Part shown: one piece after another, positions 26,457 through 39,113 of the stretch
How the letters are laid out: every line of letters starts with the position of its first letter
Numbering within the stretch: position 1 is the first letter of the stretch
Assembly (NCBI GenBank): GCA_022827945.1
Contig: JAJEIT010000006.1
Span: 1-64,000, forward strand
Length of the DNA: 64,000 bases
Reading direction: 5' to 3'
DNA from: Dehalococcoidia bacterium
Lineage (GTDB): Bacteria > Chloroflexota > Dehalococcoidia > Tepidiformales > Tepidiformaceae
The notes under the pieces: model-generated
Told to the model about the DNA's origin: nothing
The model's input: the letters and a program-made list of their open reading frames with translations, nothing else
Databases searched by the model: none
Position numbers and translations under genes: made by a program

Positions 26457-27827
26457 ATGTCGTCGACCTTTCGCGCGATCCCGAGCGTCGATGCGGTGCT
26501 GGGCGAGCTACGCAGCAATGGCTCGTGGCCGCACACCCTCGCGGTGGAAGCGGCGCGCACGGCCATCGAGCGGGCGCGGGAGGCGGTGAAGGAGGGGGCG
26601 GAGGCGCCGAGCGTCGCGACCATCTCGGCGGAGGCGGAGGCGATTCTGGAGGAGCTGGCGCGCCCGTCTCTGCGGCGGGTCGTGAACGCGACGGGCGTCA
26701 TCCTGCAGACGAACCTGGGACGGGCGCCGCTGAGCGAGCGGGCGATGGCGGCGATGGCCGAGGCCGCCCGCGACTACACAAACCTCGAGTTCGACCTGGA
26801 GCACGGGAGCCGGGGCAGCCGGCACGAGCACGTGCGCGACCTGCTGCGGCGCACGACGGGCGCGGACGACGGGCTGGCGGTGAACAACAACGCGGCCGCC
26901 CTGCTGATGGCCCTGCACGTGTTCGCACGGGGCGGGGAGGTGATCGTGTCGCGCGGGGAGGCGGTGGAGATCGGGGGGCGTTTCCGCATTCCCGACGTCC
27001 TGCGCGAGAGCGGGGCGGAGCTGGTGGAGGTGGGGACCACGAACCGGACCTACGTCGAGGACTACGCGAACGCGATCAGCGAGGAGACGGCGGCGATCCT
27101 GCGGGTGCACCGCTCGAACTTCCAGGTCACCGGATTCACCGCCCGACCCGAGCTCGGGGACCTGGCGGCGCTCGCGCGGGAGCATGGGGTGCTGTTGCTC
27201 GACGACCTCGGCAGCGGGTGCCTGGTCGAGACGGCCGACTACGGCGTCGAGCACGAGCCAACGGTGCGGGAAAGCCTCGAGGGTGGAGCCGATCTGACGC
27301 TGTTCAGCGGGGACAAGCTCCTGGGCGGGCCGCAATGCGGGCTCATCGTCGGGCAGGGGGAGCTGGTGGCGACGCTCCGGCGCCATCCGCTGGCCCGAGC
27401 CTTGCGGGTCGACAAGCTCACGATTGCGGCGCTCAACGCGACGCTGATGGCGTACGTGGGAGGAACCGAGCGCGAGGAGATCCCGGTCTGGCGGATGCTG
27501 GCGCTCGAGCGGGAGCACCTGGAGCCGCGGGCGCGGGCGTGGGCGGAAGCAGGGGGCGGCCGCGTGGTGGAGTCCCGCTCGATGATAGGGGGCGGGGCGG
27601 CGCCCGGGGCGGGGCGGACGACCTGGTGCGCGGCGCTGCAGGGGGAGCAGGGCGGAGAGGGGCTGGCGCGGTCGTTGCGGCACGCGCACCCGCCGATCGT
27701 GGCGCGTGTGGAGGCGGGCGAGACGCTGCTCGACCCGCGTACCGTCGCCGAGCGCGACGACGAACACGTTACGGCCACCATCGAGGCGCTGCTGCGGACG
27801 GGGTCGTCAGACGGTTCACACTTGTAA
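26457..27827 (+). CDS. selA: L-seryl-tRNA(Sec) selenium transferase
   Basis: 456 aa PLP enzyme converting Ser-tRNA(Sec) to selenocysteinyl-tRNA(Sec). Full-length SelA with the N-terminal IPSVDAVL segment, NATGVILQTNLGRAPL, NNNAAALLMAL, SRGEAVEIGGRFRIPDV, GTTNRT, LLLDDLGSGCLV and the PLP lysine K287 in SGDKLLGGPQ. The N-terminal domain argues against the shorter SelA-like ammonia-lyase paralogues. selB, selC and selD are not in the window, and none of the tRNAs here is tRNA-Sec. rex follows from its own promoter. Confidence 0.93.
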   Translation: MSSTFRAIPSVDAVLGELRSNGSWPHTLAVEAARTAIERAREAVKEGAEAPSVATISAEAEAILEELARPSLRRVVNATGVILQTNLGRAPLSERAMAAMAEAARDYTNLEFDLEHGSRGSRHEHVRDLLRRTTGADDGLAVNNNAAALLMALHVFARGGEVIVSRGEAVEIGGRFRIPDVLRESGAELVEVGTTNRTYVEDYANAISEETAAILRVHRSNFQVTGFTARPELGDLAALAREHGVLLLDDLGSGCLVETADYGVEHEPTVRESLEGGADLTLFSGDKLLGGPQCGLIVGQGELVATLRRHPLARALRVDKLTIAALNATLMAYVGGTEREEIPVWRMLALEREHLEPRARAWAEAGGGRVVESRSMIGGGAAPGAGRTTWCAALQGEQGGEGLARSLRHAHPPIVARVEAGETLLDPRTVAERDDEHVTATIEALLRTGSSDGSHL

Positions 27828-27837
27828 CACTGGCCCG

Positions 27838-27865
27838 TTGACCCCCTCAGAAGGCGGGGTATAGA
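27838..27865 (+). promoter_or_regulatory. Sigma-70-type promoter of rex
   Basis: TTGACC (27838-27843), 16-bp spacer, TATAGA (27860-27865). It gives a leader of about 80 nt before the rex ATG. Confidence 0.65.
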
Positions 27866-27880
27866 GTGCGCCGCATCCGT

Positions 27881-27898
27881 ATGTTCGATTTTTCACAA
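27881..27898. promoter_or_regulatory. Weak candidate Rex site in the rex leader
   Basis: The right half TTCACAA (27892-27898) matches the Rex consensus TTGTGAA-N4-TTCACAA perfectly, but the left half matches only 3 of 7. It lies about 10-27 nt after the expected start point, where binding could block transcription. Confidence 0.35.
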
Positions 27899-27951
27899 CC
27901 GCTGGCCGCCTGAGCGGCGCGGGGGCGCGAGCAGGAGGGCCGGCCCGCCGA

Positions 27952-28590
27952 ATGACCTCTGACATCCCCGAGGTTGTCATCAACCGGCTGCCGCTCTACG
28001 CGAGGGCGCTGACCACGCTTGCGGCAGCAGGCCAGACGGTGGTCAGCTCGCAGACGCTCGGCGAACAACTCGATGTGACGCCGGCGCAGATTCGCAAGGA
28101 TCTGAGCTACTTCGGGCGCTTCGGCAAGCAGGGCCGCGGCTACAACGTGGGCGACCTGCTGGACCGGCTGCGCACGATCCTCGGGTTGGACAGGTCCTGG
28201 AGCGTGTGCGTAGTCGGCATCGGGCGGCTGGGCCAGGCGATCCTGGAGTACGACGGGTTCGCGCAGCAGGGGTTCGACACCGTGGCGGCGTTCGATGCGG
28301 CACCCGACGTCGCAGGGCGGACGATCCAGGGCATCGAGGTGCGTTCGATGGACGACCTTGAGGACTACCTCAGCAGCAAGCAGGTCGACATCGCGGTCGT
28401 GGCGGTCCCGGCGGAGGCGGCCCAGGCAGTCGTCGACCGGCTGGTCGAGAGCGGCGTACACGCCATCCTGAACTACGCGCCGATCTCGGCGCACGTTCCC
28501 GAAGGCGTCTCCATCCGGCAAATCGACCCCGTCGTGATGATGCAGGGGATGACGTACTACCTGAAGGAGCTCGCGCCGCACGCCAGCTAG
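27952..28590 (+). CDS. rex: Redox-sensing transcriptional repressor Rex
   Basis: 212 aa. N-terminal winged helix (about 8-80) with the signature DVTPAQIRKDLSYFGRFGKQG and GYNV; then a Rossmann domain with VVGIGRLGQAI (GxGxxG, 89-94). The family binds DNA when NADH/NAD+ is low and releases it when NADH rises, controlling respiration and fermentation genes. ATG 27952, with AGGAGG about 12 nt upstream. A near-consensus target overlaps the ATP synthase promoter in this window. Its TAG shares CTAG (28587-28590) with the convergent gene. Confidence 0.97.
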   Translation: MTSDIPEVVINRLPLYARALTTLAAAGQTVVSSQTLGEQLDVTPAQIRKDLSYFGRFGKQGRGYNVGDLLDRLRTILGLDRSWSVCVVGIGRLGQAILEYDGFAQQGFDTVAAFDAAPDVAGRTIQGIEVRSMDDLEDYLSSKQVDIAVVAVPAEAAQAVVDRLVESGVHAILNYAPISAHVPEGVSIRQIDPVVMMQGMTYYLKELAPHAS

Positions 28591-29168
28591 GCCGCGACGG
28601 CCAGCTTCACGCGCTCCAGGAAGGGCTCGACCTCGGCCGGGGAGCGGAGGCGGATGAACCGTGTCCCCTCGTACTGCGGGTCGGTCATCGCGGCGGAGTA
28701 GGCGATACGGCGACGGCGGTGGCTCTTGAGGGTCCACCAGATGAGCGATCGATCCCAGGGCAGGAAGTGCTCCCAGAAGCGCTCGCGGTTCGTGCCCCAG
28801 AGCAGCTCCCGCGTGCGCCAGCGCCGGAACGAACGCGCGAACGTACGGGGAAGCGTGACGCGCAGGGGAAAGTCGAGCCAGACGACGGTGTCGGCGGCGG
28901 CCCAGACGACAGGCCGGAGGATGCGGCCGTAGTTGCCGTCGATGGCCCAGCGGGGCTCGGCCATGGCGGCGCGCAGGCGCTCAACCATGACCTCATCGGA
29001 AGCCTGCACCCAGTTCGGCTCCCAGTTGAGGGCGTCGAGCTCGACGTGGCGCAGGCCGAGCCGCTCGGCGAGGGCGGCGGCGAGCGTGGTCTTGCCCGAG
29101 CAGCTATCGCCGACGACGCTGATGTTCGGCCCCACGACGATGGGTTCGGCGGACGATCTTTCAGACAC
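28587..29168 (-). CDS. P-loop NTPase, adenylate kinase / FlaR-like ('topology modulation') family
   Basis: About 193 aa. Walker A VVGDSCSGKTT near the N-terminus, WAIDGNYGRIL, TVVWLDFPLRVTLPRTF and an Arg-rich lid (RSFRRWRTRELLWGTNRE) are characteristic of the FlaR-like small kinase group, whose substrate is unknown. GTG 29168 chosen as the first start after mreB (18 nt gap). Last gene of a murA-mreB-NTPase run on the minus strand. Confidence 0.8.
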   Translation of the reverse strand: MSERSSAEPIVVGPNISVVGDSCSGKTTLAAALAERLGLRHVELDALNWEPNWVQASDEVMVERLRAAMAEPRWAIDGNYGRILRPVVWAAADTVVWLDFPLRVTLPRTFARSFRRWRTRELLWGTNRERFWEHFLPWDRSLIWWTLKSHRRRRIAYSAAMTDPQYEGTRFIRLRSPAEVEPFLERVKLAVAA

Positions 29169-29185
29169 GAAGGGCCGAGGGTAGG

Positions 29186-30247
29186 TCAGCGATCGGGTTG
29201 GGGGAAGAGGCCGACGAGCTGCTCCTCCTCGGTGGGGAGGCTGCGCTCGATGATCTCGAGGTGGTCGAGGGCGATGGCGGCTCCGACCGCGACGCATTCG
29301 AGGGGGCTGTCGGCGACGTAGCAGGGGACGCCGGTCTCCTGCGTGAGCAGCTCATCGAAGTGGCGCAGGAGGGCGCCGCCCCCGGTCAGGACGATGCCGT
29401 GATCGATGACGTCGGCGGCGAGTTCGGGGGGCGTGCGCTCGAGGACGCTGCGAACGGCCTGGATGATCTGCCCGAGCGAGTCCTGGATGGCCTGGGCGAT
29501 CTCGTCGCTGTTGAGGGTGATGGTGCGGGGCAGGCCGCTGAGCTGGTCGCGGCCGCGTACCTGGGTCGAGATGCCCTCGTCGAGGGGGATGGCGGAGCCG
29601 ATCGCGATCTTGATCTCCTCAGCGGTGCTCTCGCCAATGACGAGGTTGTGACGGCGGCGGACGAACGCCTGGATGGCCTCGTCGATGCGGTCTCCGGCGA
29701 CGCGCACGGATTCGCTGACGACGATGCCGTAGAGGGAGATGACCGCGGCCTCGGTGCGGCCGCCGCCGATGTTCACGATCATGTTGCCGCGGGGCGTGCC
29801 CACGGGGACGCCGGCGCCGATGGCGGCGGCGAGGGGCTCGGGGACGAGGTGGGCGGGGCGGCGGGCGCCGGCCTGCTCGGCGGCGTCACGCACGGCCCGC
29901 TGCTCGACGCTGGTCACACCGGCGGGAACGGTCACCATGATCTCGGGGCGGATGAGGTTGAAGCGGCCCGTCACGACACCGATGAAGTAGCGCATCATCG
30001 CCTCCGTCGTGAGGTAGTCGGCGATGACGCCCTCGCGCATGGGCCGGATGATGCTGAGCGCGCCGGGCGTGCGGCCCTGCATCATGCGAGCCTCGGCGCC
30101 GACGGCGACGATGGCGTCGTCCCGGTTATGTCGCGCTACTACCGAGGGTTCGTTGACGACGATGCCCTGCCCCTGGACGAAGACGAGGATGTTGGCGGTG
30201 CCGAGGTCGATGCCCGCGCGCGTGTTCGAGATGAAACCAAACGCCAT
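29186..30247 (-). CDS. mreB: Rod-shape-determining actin homologue MreB
   Basis: 353 aa. Actin-fold motifs: [19 protein letters not shown] (phosphate 1), [48 protein letters not shown] (phosphate 2), [11 protein letters not shown] and LTGGGALL (adenosine motif). It forms membrane-associated filaments that guide side-wall synthesis. mreC/mreD are not adjacent; murA-like is 5 nt upstream. Confidence 0.96.
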   Translation of the reverse strand: MAFGFISNTRAGIDLGTANILVFVQGQGIVVNEPSVVARHNRDDAIVAVGAEARMMQGRTPGALSIIRPMREGVIADYLTTEAMMRYFIGVVTGRFNLIRPEIMVTVPAGVTSVEQRAVRDAAEQAGARRPAHLVPEPLAAAIGAGVPVGTPRGNMIVNIGGGRTEAAVISLYGIVVSESVRVAGDRIDEAIQAFVRRRHNLVIGESTAEEIKIAIGSAIPLDEGISTQVRGRDQLSGLPRTITLNSDEIAQAIQDSLGQIIQAVRSVLERTPPELAADVIDHGIVLTGGGALLRHFDELLTQETGVPCYVADSPLECVAVGAAIALDHLEIIERSLPTEEEQLVGLFPQPDR

Positions 30248-30252
30248 ATCGA

Positions 30253-31527
30253 CTACACCCGCTCCAGCTCGGCGCCGAGCCCGCGCAGCTTCTCGTCGAG
30301 GCGCTCGTACTTGCGGTCGAGGTGGTAGATGTCGTCGATGACGGTCGTGCCGCTGGCCGCAAGGCCGGCGAGCAGAACGGCCGCTCCGGCGCGCACGTCG
30401 AGGGCGCGGGCGCGGGCGCCGTGGAGGGGCGTGGGGCCGCTGACGATGGCGGAGGAGCCGGTGCTCACGATCTCCGCGCCCATCTTGCGGAGCTCGTCGA
30501 CGTAGAGCATGCGGTTATCAAACACCCGCTCGTGGATGATGGAGACGCCGTCGGCCTGGGTGAGGAGGGCGCCCATGGGGGCGTGGAGGTCGGTGGGGAG
30601 GCCGGGGTAGGGCAAAGCCTGGAAGCCGACGGGGGCGAGCCGCCCCCCGGCGGCGACGCGCAGGGAACCCTCGCGCGCCTCGACGGTGGCGCCGGCGGCG
30701 CGGAGCTTCGTGATGAGCGCGTCCATGACCCCCACGGGCGCGTCGACGAGCTCGACGTCGCCGTGGGTCATGGCGGTGGCGATGGCGAAAGTGCCTGCCT
30801 CGATGCGGTCGGGGACGAGGGCGAACGTCGTGCCATGCAGGCGCTCGACGCCCTCGATCGTGACGACCTGCGTGCCCACGCCGGAGATGCGCGCCCCCAT
30901 CGAGTTGAGCAAGGCGGCAAGAGCCTGGACCTCGGGCTCGGTGGCCGCGTTGATGATGGTCGTCTCGCCGCGGGCAAGCGTAGCCGCGAGCATGAGATTC
31001 TGGGTCCCGGAGACGGAGGGGTAGTCGGCAAAGACGCGCGTTCCGGCGAGGCCTTTCGGGGCGTGGGCCTGGTAGTGCTCGCCGACGCGGTCGATGGTGG
31101 CGCCCATGGCCTCGAAGCCGTCGAGGTGGACGGCGATGGGGCGTTGGCCGATCACATCGCCGCCGGGGGGCGGGAGGGCGGCGAAACCGTGGCGGGCAAG
31201 CAGGGGGCCCATCACCTGGAAGGAAGCGCGGTTCTCCGAGACAAGGTCGATGGGCGCCTCAAGCGTGCCAACCTTCGCCGCGTTGATCTCGACGCGGCTG
31301 GGCTCGGGGCGCTCGACCGTGGCGCCGAGGTGCGCGAGCAGGCCGGCGAGGGAGTCGATATCGGAGACGGCGGGGACGTTCTCGAGGACGACGGTATCGT
31401 CGGTGAGGAGGGCGGCGCACATCGAGGCAAGAGCCGCGTTGGCCGAGCCGGAGATGCGCACGGACCCGTTGAGGACAGCGCCACCGCGCACCTGGTAGCG
31501 GGAGCCGTGTGCGCGCTTCGAATCCAT
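30253..31527 (-). CDS. MurA-like UDP-GlcNAc 1-carboxyvinyltransferase with substituted active-site residues
   Basis: 424 aa, ATG 31527. Whole-length match to the EPSP-synthase-like MurA fold: [81 protein letters not shown] (catalytic Asp), [31 protein letters not shown] and [19 protein letters not shown]. Two key sites differ: Cys115 of E. coli is Asp124 here ([11 protein letters not shown]), which predicts fosfomycin insensitivity, and Lys22 is Ala29 (SGSANAAL instead of GAKNAAL). Either a divergent MurA or a paralogue with another job. murI at 44 kb implies peptidoglycan is made. Confidence 0.85.
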   Translation of the reverse strand: MDSKRAHGSRYQVRGGAVLNGSVRISGSANAALASMCAALLTDDTVVLENVPAVSDIDSLAGLLAHLGATVERPEPSRVEINAAKVGTLEAPIDLVSENRASFQVMGPLLARHGFAALPPPGGDVIGQRPIAVHLDGFEAMGATIDRVGEHYQAHAPKGLAGTRVFADYPSVSGTQNLMLAATLARGETTIINAATEPEVQALAALLNSMGARISGVGTQVVTIEGVERLHGTTFALVPDRIEAGTFAIATAMTHGDVELVDAPVGVMDALITKLRAAGATVEAREGSLRVAAGGRLAPVGFQALPYPGLPTDLHAPMGALLTQADGVSIIHERVFDNRMLYVDELRKMGAEIVSTGSSAIVSGPTPLHGARARALDVRAGAAVLLAGLAASGTTVIDDIYHLDRKYERLDEKLRGLGAELERV

Positions 31528-31536
31528 CTGGGTTTC

Positions 31537-31565
31537 AGTATGGGGACAGGCCGAACGTGCGGCAA
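31537..31565 (-). promoter_or_regulatory. Promoter of the murA-mreB operon
   Basis: Minus-strand TTGCCG (31565-31560), 17-bp spacer, CATACT (31542-31537), 9 nt before the murA-like ATG. Near-leaderless. Confidence 0.5.
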
Positions 31566-31592
31566 TCGAACGGACAGATGACGGCATGGGTA

Positions 31593-31611
31593 TCCTCCGG
31601 TGACCGGAGGA
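31593..31611. promoter_or_regulatory. 19-bp palindrome covering the VOC gene's ribosome binding site
   Basis: TCCTCCGGT-G-ACCGGAGGA: 9-bp arms, central G at 31602. The right arm carries the GGAGG ribosome site of the 31617 gene, and the left arm overlaps a -10-like TATCCT. It could act as a DNA operator or, in RNA, hide the ribosome site. Confidence 0.5.
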
Positions 31612-31616
31612 GCGCC

Positions 31617-31982
31617 GTGACAGAGACTCGCCCCTGCTTTGCCGCCTTTCACGTCGAGAACCTGGAGGCTTCGGCGCGGTTCTACCGCGACGGCCTCGGC
31701 ATCGACCTGCACACGAACGACGACCCGCGCCACGAGGAGATCTCATGGCGCGACCCGTACTTCCACTTCGCCCTGTTTCCGAAGGAAGCGCCGCGTGAGC
31801 CCGCGCTCGGCCTCTTCGTCGAGGACCTCGAGGCCGCCCACGAGCGACTTGTCGGGATGGGCGCGCAAGTCGATCGGACGCCGTACGTCGCGCCCTGGGG
31901 ACGGGAGGCGCGCTACCTCGATCCGGACGGCAACCTGATCAGCATCACCGAGCGCAAAACGCACCGCACGCAGGGTCAGTGA
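31617..31982 (+). CDS. VOC-superfamily (glyoxalase/bleomycin-resistance fold) protein
   Basis: 121 aa. CFAAFHVENLEASARFYRDGLGI is the first betaalphabetabetabeta module and GLFVEDLEAAHERLVGMGAQV the second, ending in REARYLDPDGNLISI with the usual metal-ligand Glu region. Metal and substrate unknown. GTG 31617 follows GGAGG at good spacing; the frame is open upstream but without similarity. It lies between convergent atpC and divergent murA. Confidence 0.8.
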   Translation: MTETRPCFAAFHVENLEASARFYRDGLGIDLHTNDDPRHEEISWRDPYFHFALFPKEAPREPALGLFVEDLEAAHERLVGMGAQVDRTPYVAPWGREARYLDPDGNLISITERKTHRTQGQ

Positions 31983-31992
31983 AGGGCGCCGC

Positions 31993-32438
31993 CTAGCCTC
32001 CCGGCATGGGCGGGCCGGGGCGCCGGCGGCGGCGTTCGGCCACGCGCAGACGGAGGAGAGCGCGCTGCATGGACGCCTGGGCGCGAGCGAGGTCGGCTTC
32101 GCTCACGCCCTCGTCGCGGGCGCCCGCGAGCTGCTCCTCGGCGCGGCGGCGGGCCTGCTCGGCGCGATCCACATCGATTTCCTCCGCAGCCTCCGCCACA
32201 TCGGCGAGGACGGTGACGTGGTTGCTGTGCACCTCGAGGAAGCCGCCGCCGATGGCGAAGGCGGACTCCTCGTTGCCGCGCCGGAAGATGAGCTCGCCGT
32301 AGTCGAGCGTCGTCATGAGCGGGGCATGGCGAGGCAGGATCGCGAGCTGCCCCTCGCTGCCGGGAGCGATGAGCACCTCGACGTCCTCTTCGGTGCGGAC
32401 GACACGCTCGGCGGTGACGATTTCGACGAAGAGCGGCA

Positions 32439-32439
<1 letters not shown>
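31993..32439 (-). CDS. atpC: ATP synthase F1 subunit epsilon
   Basis: 148 aa. N-terminal beta-sandwich (VEIVTAERVV, GSEGQLAILPRHAPLMTTL, FAIGGGFLEVHSNHVTVLAD) and a C-terminal helical hairpin (AEQARRRAEEQL ... RAQASMQRALLRLRVAERRRRR) that can brake the motor. The GTG start overlaps the atpD stop by one base (TAGTG). Last gene of the ATP synthase operon. Confidence 0.95.
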
Positions 32440-35266
<2,827 letters not shown>

Positions 35267-35274
<8 letters not shown>

Positions 35275-36163
35275 TAACGACGGCCTCGGCGCCACCGACG
35301 ATGTCGAGGAGCTGGGTGGTGATCTCCTCCTGGCGGGCCTTGTTGTAAGTGAGGGTCAGCTCGCGCTCGATCTCGTTGGCGTTGTCGGTCGCGTTCTTCA
35401 TCGCGACCATGCGGGCCGACTGCTCGGAAGCAGCCGACTCAAGGATGGCGGCGTGGACCTGCATCTCGACGTAGCGGGGCAGGAGGCGCTCGAAGACCTG
35501 GCCGGGGTCGGGCTCGAAGATGTACTCCTGCCTGAAGGCCTCGGCTTCCGCCTCGTCTTCGGCCGTGGGCGGCTCGACGGGGAGGAGGCGGCGCACGACC
35601 GGCCGCTGGTTCACCGTGCTGACGAACTCCGCAAAGCTGATGAACACCTGGTCGACGTTGCCCGCGAGGTAGTCGTCCATGACGAGCCGGGCGATGACGC
35701 TCGTATCGGTGAGGGCGGGGTAGTCGCCGAGCTCGGTGAACTCGGCGGCGACGTTCTGGCGGGAGCGAACGAAGAAGTCCCGGCCCTTGCGGCCAACGGC
35801 GACGATCGCCGTTGGCGTTTCGGCCTCGCCGACGAAGCCACCGGCGCTGTTGTTGAGGTTGGCGTTCAGAGCGCCGCAGAGACCGCGGTCGGGGGTGATG
35901 TGGAGGATGCCGACGTTTTCGACGGGGCGCTGGGTGAGGAAGGGATGCGACTCCTCGCTGTCGCCGTCCTCGCCGCCGCCGGGGGCGGTGGAGGCGAGAG
36001 AGGAGAGGACGAGCTGGATCTTCTCCGCGTAGGGGCGGCCCTCGGTGGCCCGCTCCTGGGCGCGACGCATCTTGGACGCGGCCACGAGCTGGAGCGCGTT
36101 CGTGATCTTGGCGGTATTGCGAACCGACCCGATGCGGCGGCGGAGCTGTTGGATGGTGGGCAT
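35267..36163 (-). CDS. atpG: ATP synthase F1 subunit gamma
   Basis: 298 aa central rotor shaft. N-terminal helix IQQLRRRIGSVRNTAKITNALQLVAASKMRRAQ, the Rossmann-like middle with ITPDRGLCGALNANL, and C-terminal helix MVAMKNATDNANEIERELTLTYNKARQEEITTQLLDIVGGAEA are family signatures. ATG 36163, 9 nt after atpA. Confidence 0.97.
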
Positions 36164-36171
36164 GGCGCTCC

Positions 36172-37674
36172 CTAGTAGGGGACGGTCTCCTTGAACTCGG
36201 CGACGGCGTCCCGCAGCTCCTGGTCGGTCTCGTCGCTGATCGTGCGCTCGGACTCGATGCGGGCGGCGAGCTCGGGCTTGTTGCTGGAGAGGTAGCCGGT
36301 GAAGGCGGTCTCGAAGTCCGCGATCTTCTCGGTGGGCACGTCATCGAGCAGCCCGTTGGTGAGGGCGAAGATGACGGCGACCTCCTCGGGCAGGCTCAGC
36401 GGCGCGAACTGGGGCTGCTTGAGCACCTCGTTGGCGCGCAGGCCGCGCTCGAGCTGCCGCTGGGTTGCGGCGTCGAGGTCGCTCGTGCCGAACTGGGCGA
36501 ACGCCTGCAGCTCGCGGAACTGGGCGTGGTCGAGCTTGAGCCGCCCGGCGACGGAGCGCATGGCGCGCGTCTGGGCGGAGCCGCCCACGCGGCTCACGGA
36601 GAGGCCGACGTTGAGGGCGGGGCGGATGCCAGCGTTGAAGAGGTCCGGCTCCAGGTAGATCTGGCCGTCGGTAATGGAGATGACGTTGGTGGGGATGTAG
36701 GCCGAGACATCGTTGGCCTGCGTCTCGATGATGGGGAGGGCCGTGAGCGAGCCGCCCGCCTCCAGCTTGGCCGCACGCTCGAGCAGGCGGCTGTGGAGGT
36801 AGAAGACGTCGCCGGGGTACGCCTCGCGCCCGGGAGGACGGCGGAGGAGCAGCGAGATCTGGCGGTAGGCCCAGGCGTGCTTGCTCAGGTCGTCGTAGAT
36901 GATGAGGGCGTCGCGCCCGCTCTCCATGATCTCCTCGCCCATGGCGCAGCCGGCGTAGGGCGCGAGGTACTGGAGGGCAGCCGACTCGGAGGCGCCGGCG
37001 GCGACGATGATGGTGTGCTCCATGGCGCCGTACTCTTCGAGCTGGCCGAGCACCTGGGCGACCTTGCCGGCCTTCTGGCCGATGGCCACGTAGATGCAGA
37101 CGAGGTCGCCGCCCTTCTGGTTGATGATCGTGTCGAGGGCGATGGCGCTCTTGCCGGTGGAGCGGTCGCCGATGATGAGCTCGCGCTGGCCGCGGCCGAT
37201 GGGAATCATCGAGTCGATGGCCTTGATGCCGGTCTGGACGGGCGTATCGACGCTCTGGCGGAGGGTGACGCCGGGGGCGATGCGCTCGACCGGGCGAGTC
37301 TTCGTCGAGCCGATGGGGCCCTTGCCGTCGATGGGGTTCCCGAGGGCATCGACGACGCGGCCGATGAGCTCGTCGCCCACGGGCACCTCGATGATGCGGC
37401 CGGTGGCGCGCACCTCGTCGCCCTCCTTGATGTCCTCGTAGTCACCGAGGACGACGGCGCTGACGGACTCTTCCTCCAGGTTGAGGGCGAGGCCCATGGT
37501 GCCGTTGGGGAACTCGAGCAGTTCGGAGTAGCGAGCATTGCTGAGGCCGTGAGCGCGAGCCACGCCGTCGCCGGCTTCGATGACGACGCCAACGTCGGTC
37601 GCGACGGACGGAGCCTCGAACTGCTCGATCTGCTCGCGGAGGATGGATGCAATCTCTTCGGCGCGAACGGCCAT
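36172..37674 (-). CDS. atpA: ATP synthase F1 subunit alpha
   Basis: 500 aa. P-loop GDRSTGKS (169-176; usually GDRQTGKT), [65 protein letters not shown] and the arginine-finger region [17 protein letters not shown]. Holds the non-catalytic nucleotide sites. Standard position between atpH and atpG. Confidence 0.97.
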   Translation of the reverse strand: MAVRAEEIASILREQIEQFEAPSVATDVGVVIEAGDGVARAHGLSNARYSELLEFPNGTMGLALNLEEESVSAVVLGDYEDIKEGDEVRATGRIIEVPVGDELIGRVVDALGNPIDGKGPIGSTKTRPVERIAPGVTLRQSVDTPVQTGIKAIDSMIPIGRGQRELIIGDRSTGKSAIALDTIINQKGGDLVCIYVAIGQKAGKVAQVLGQLEEYGAMEHTIIVAAGASESAALQYLAPYAGCAMGEEIMESGRDALIIYDDLSKHAWAYRQISLLLRRPPGREAYPGDVFYLHSRLLERAAKLEAGGSLTALPIIETQANDVSAYIPTNVISITDGQIYLEPDLFNAGIRPALNVGLSVSRVGGSAQTRAMRSVAGRLKLDHAQFRELQAFAQFGTSDLDAATQRQLERGLRANEVLKQPQFAPLSLPEEVAVIFALTNGLLDDVPTEKIADFETAFTGYLSSNKPELAARIESERTISDETDQELRDAVAEFKETVPY

Positions 37675-37701
37675 AGTGGTTCCCTCTTGTGTGGTGCGGC
37701 C

Positions 37702-38232
37702 CTAGGCGCCGCTCAGCTCCTGGCGCAGCCGCCGAAGACGGCTACGCACGCTGCCATCGATGAGATGGTCGTCGATGCGGAGGACGACGCCACCGATGAT
37801 GTCGGAGTCGACACTGGCGGTGGCGGTGATCTGCTTCCCCAGAGCCTCGCCCAGACGCTGCTCCATGGCGGCAACCTGGGCGTCCTGCAAGGGGACGGCA
37901 GTGGTGATCTCGGCCTGCGCGAGGCCCTCATGCTCGTCGGCGAGACGGTTGAAGGCGTCCGCGACCTCGCGGGCCTCCATCGTGCGCCCCTTGGCGATGA
38001 GCAGCCTGGCGAGGTTCAGCGCGAGCGGCCCCACTTCGAGGGCGCGTGCGGCCCCTGCCTGCCGTTCGGCCACGGGCACGCGCGGGGCGGCGAACCAGCC
38101 CGCGGCGTCGGAGTCCGCCAGGACGGCGGCGACGTCGTCGAGGTCGGCGCGCCACTGGGCGATCGCATCGCCGTCGCGGGCGATGGCGAAGGCCGCCTGT
38201 GCGTAGCGCTTTGCCGCCTGCCTGTCGGCCAT
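37702..38232 (-). CDS. atpH: ATP synthase F1 subunit delta
   Basis: 176 aa. N-terminal six-helix domain starting DRQAAKRYAQAAFAIARDG and C-terminal ITTAVPLQDAQVAAMEQRLGEAL ... VDSDIIGGVVLRIDDHLIDGSVRSRLRRL, typical of the stator-linking subunit. ATG directly abuts the atpF stop. Confidence 0.95.
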   Translation of the reverse strand: MADRQAAKRYAQAAFAIARDGDAIAQWRADLDDVAAVLADSDAAGWFAAPRVPVAERQAGAARALEVGPLALNLARLLIAKGRTMEAREVADAFNRLADEHEGLAQAEITTAVPLQDAQVAAMEQRLGEALGKQITATASVDSDIIGGVVLRIDDHLIDGSVRSRLRRLRQELSGA

Positions 38233-38745
38233 CTAGCTGCGCTCCCCGAGGTCGGACTCAGCCAGGGTCTCTTCGATGATGCGCTGGTGGGCGCTGTCGT
38301 CGAGGGACTGGCGGATGACCCGCTCGGCGGCGGTGACGGTGATCTCGGCGAACTCCGCGCGGAGGTCGGCGATGGCACGGTCACGCTCCAGCTGGATTTC
38401 CTGGACCGAGCGCTCGGCTGCTGCCTCGCGGTCGCGTTCCGCCTGCTGGCGGGCCTCGTCCTGGATGCGGGCCGCCACCTGCTGGGCGTTGGCCACGATC
38501 TCCTGACCCTGTCCGCGGGCCTCGGCAAGCTGGGCCTCGATGCGCTCCTGCGCGTCGGAGGCTTCGGCGCGGGCCTGTTCGGCGGCGCCGAGGCCTTCGG
38601 CGATGCGCTCGCGACGCTGGTCGAGCATGCGCAGGACCGGCTTGTAGAGGGTGAAGCGCAGGATGAGGAGCAGAACCACGAAGTTCGCGATCTGCGCGAT
38701 CAACTGCGGCAGATTGATACCGAGAGCGGTGAAAGCCTCGCCCAT
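38233..38745 (-). CDS. atpF: ATP synthase Fo subunit b
   Basis: 170 aa. One N-terminal membrane helix (about 10-32, LPQLIAQIANFVVLLLILRFTLYKPV) followed by a long charged helix rich in Ala, Glu, Arg and Gln that forms the peripheral stalk. Single copy, so a b2 homodimer is expected. Confidence 0.95.
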   Translation of the reverse strand: MGEAFTALGINLPQLIAQIANFVVLLLILRFTLYKPVLRMLDQRRERIAEGLGAAEQARAEASDAQERIEAQLAEARGQGQEIVANAQQVAARIQDEARQQAERDREAAAERSVQEIQLERDRAIADLRAEFAEITVTAAERVIRQSLDDSAHQRIIEETLAESDLGERS

Positions 38746-38783
38746 CGCGAGCTCCCTTCTTCCCGATTGGCGTTTCCGCCGGG

Positions 38784-39113
<330 letters not shown>

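Noticed and set aside
27800-27830. TTCACACTTGTAAC at the end of selA considered as a Rex site
   Set aside because: Half-sites are in the wrong order and spacing for the Rex consensus and lie within the selA coding end.
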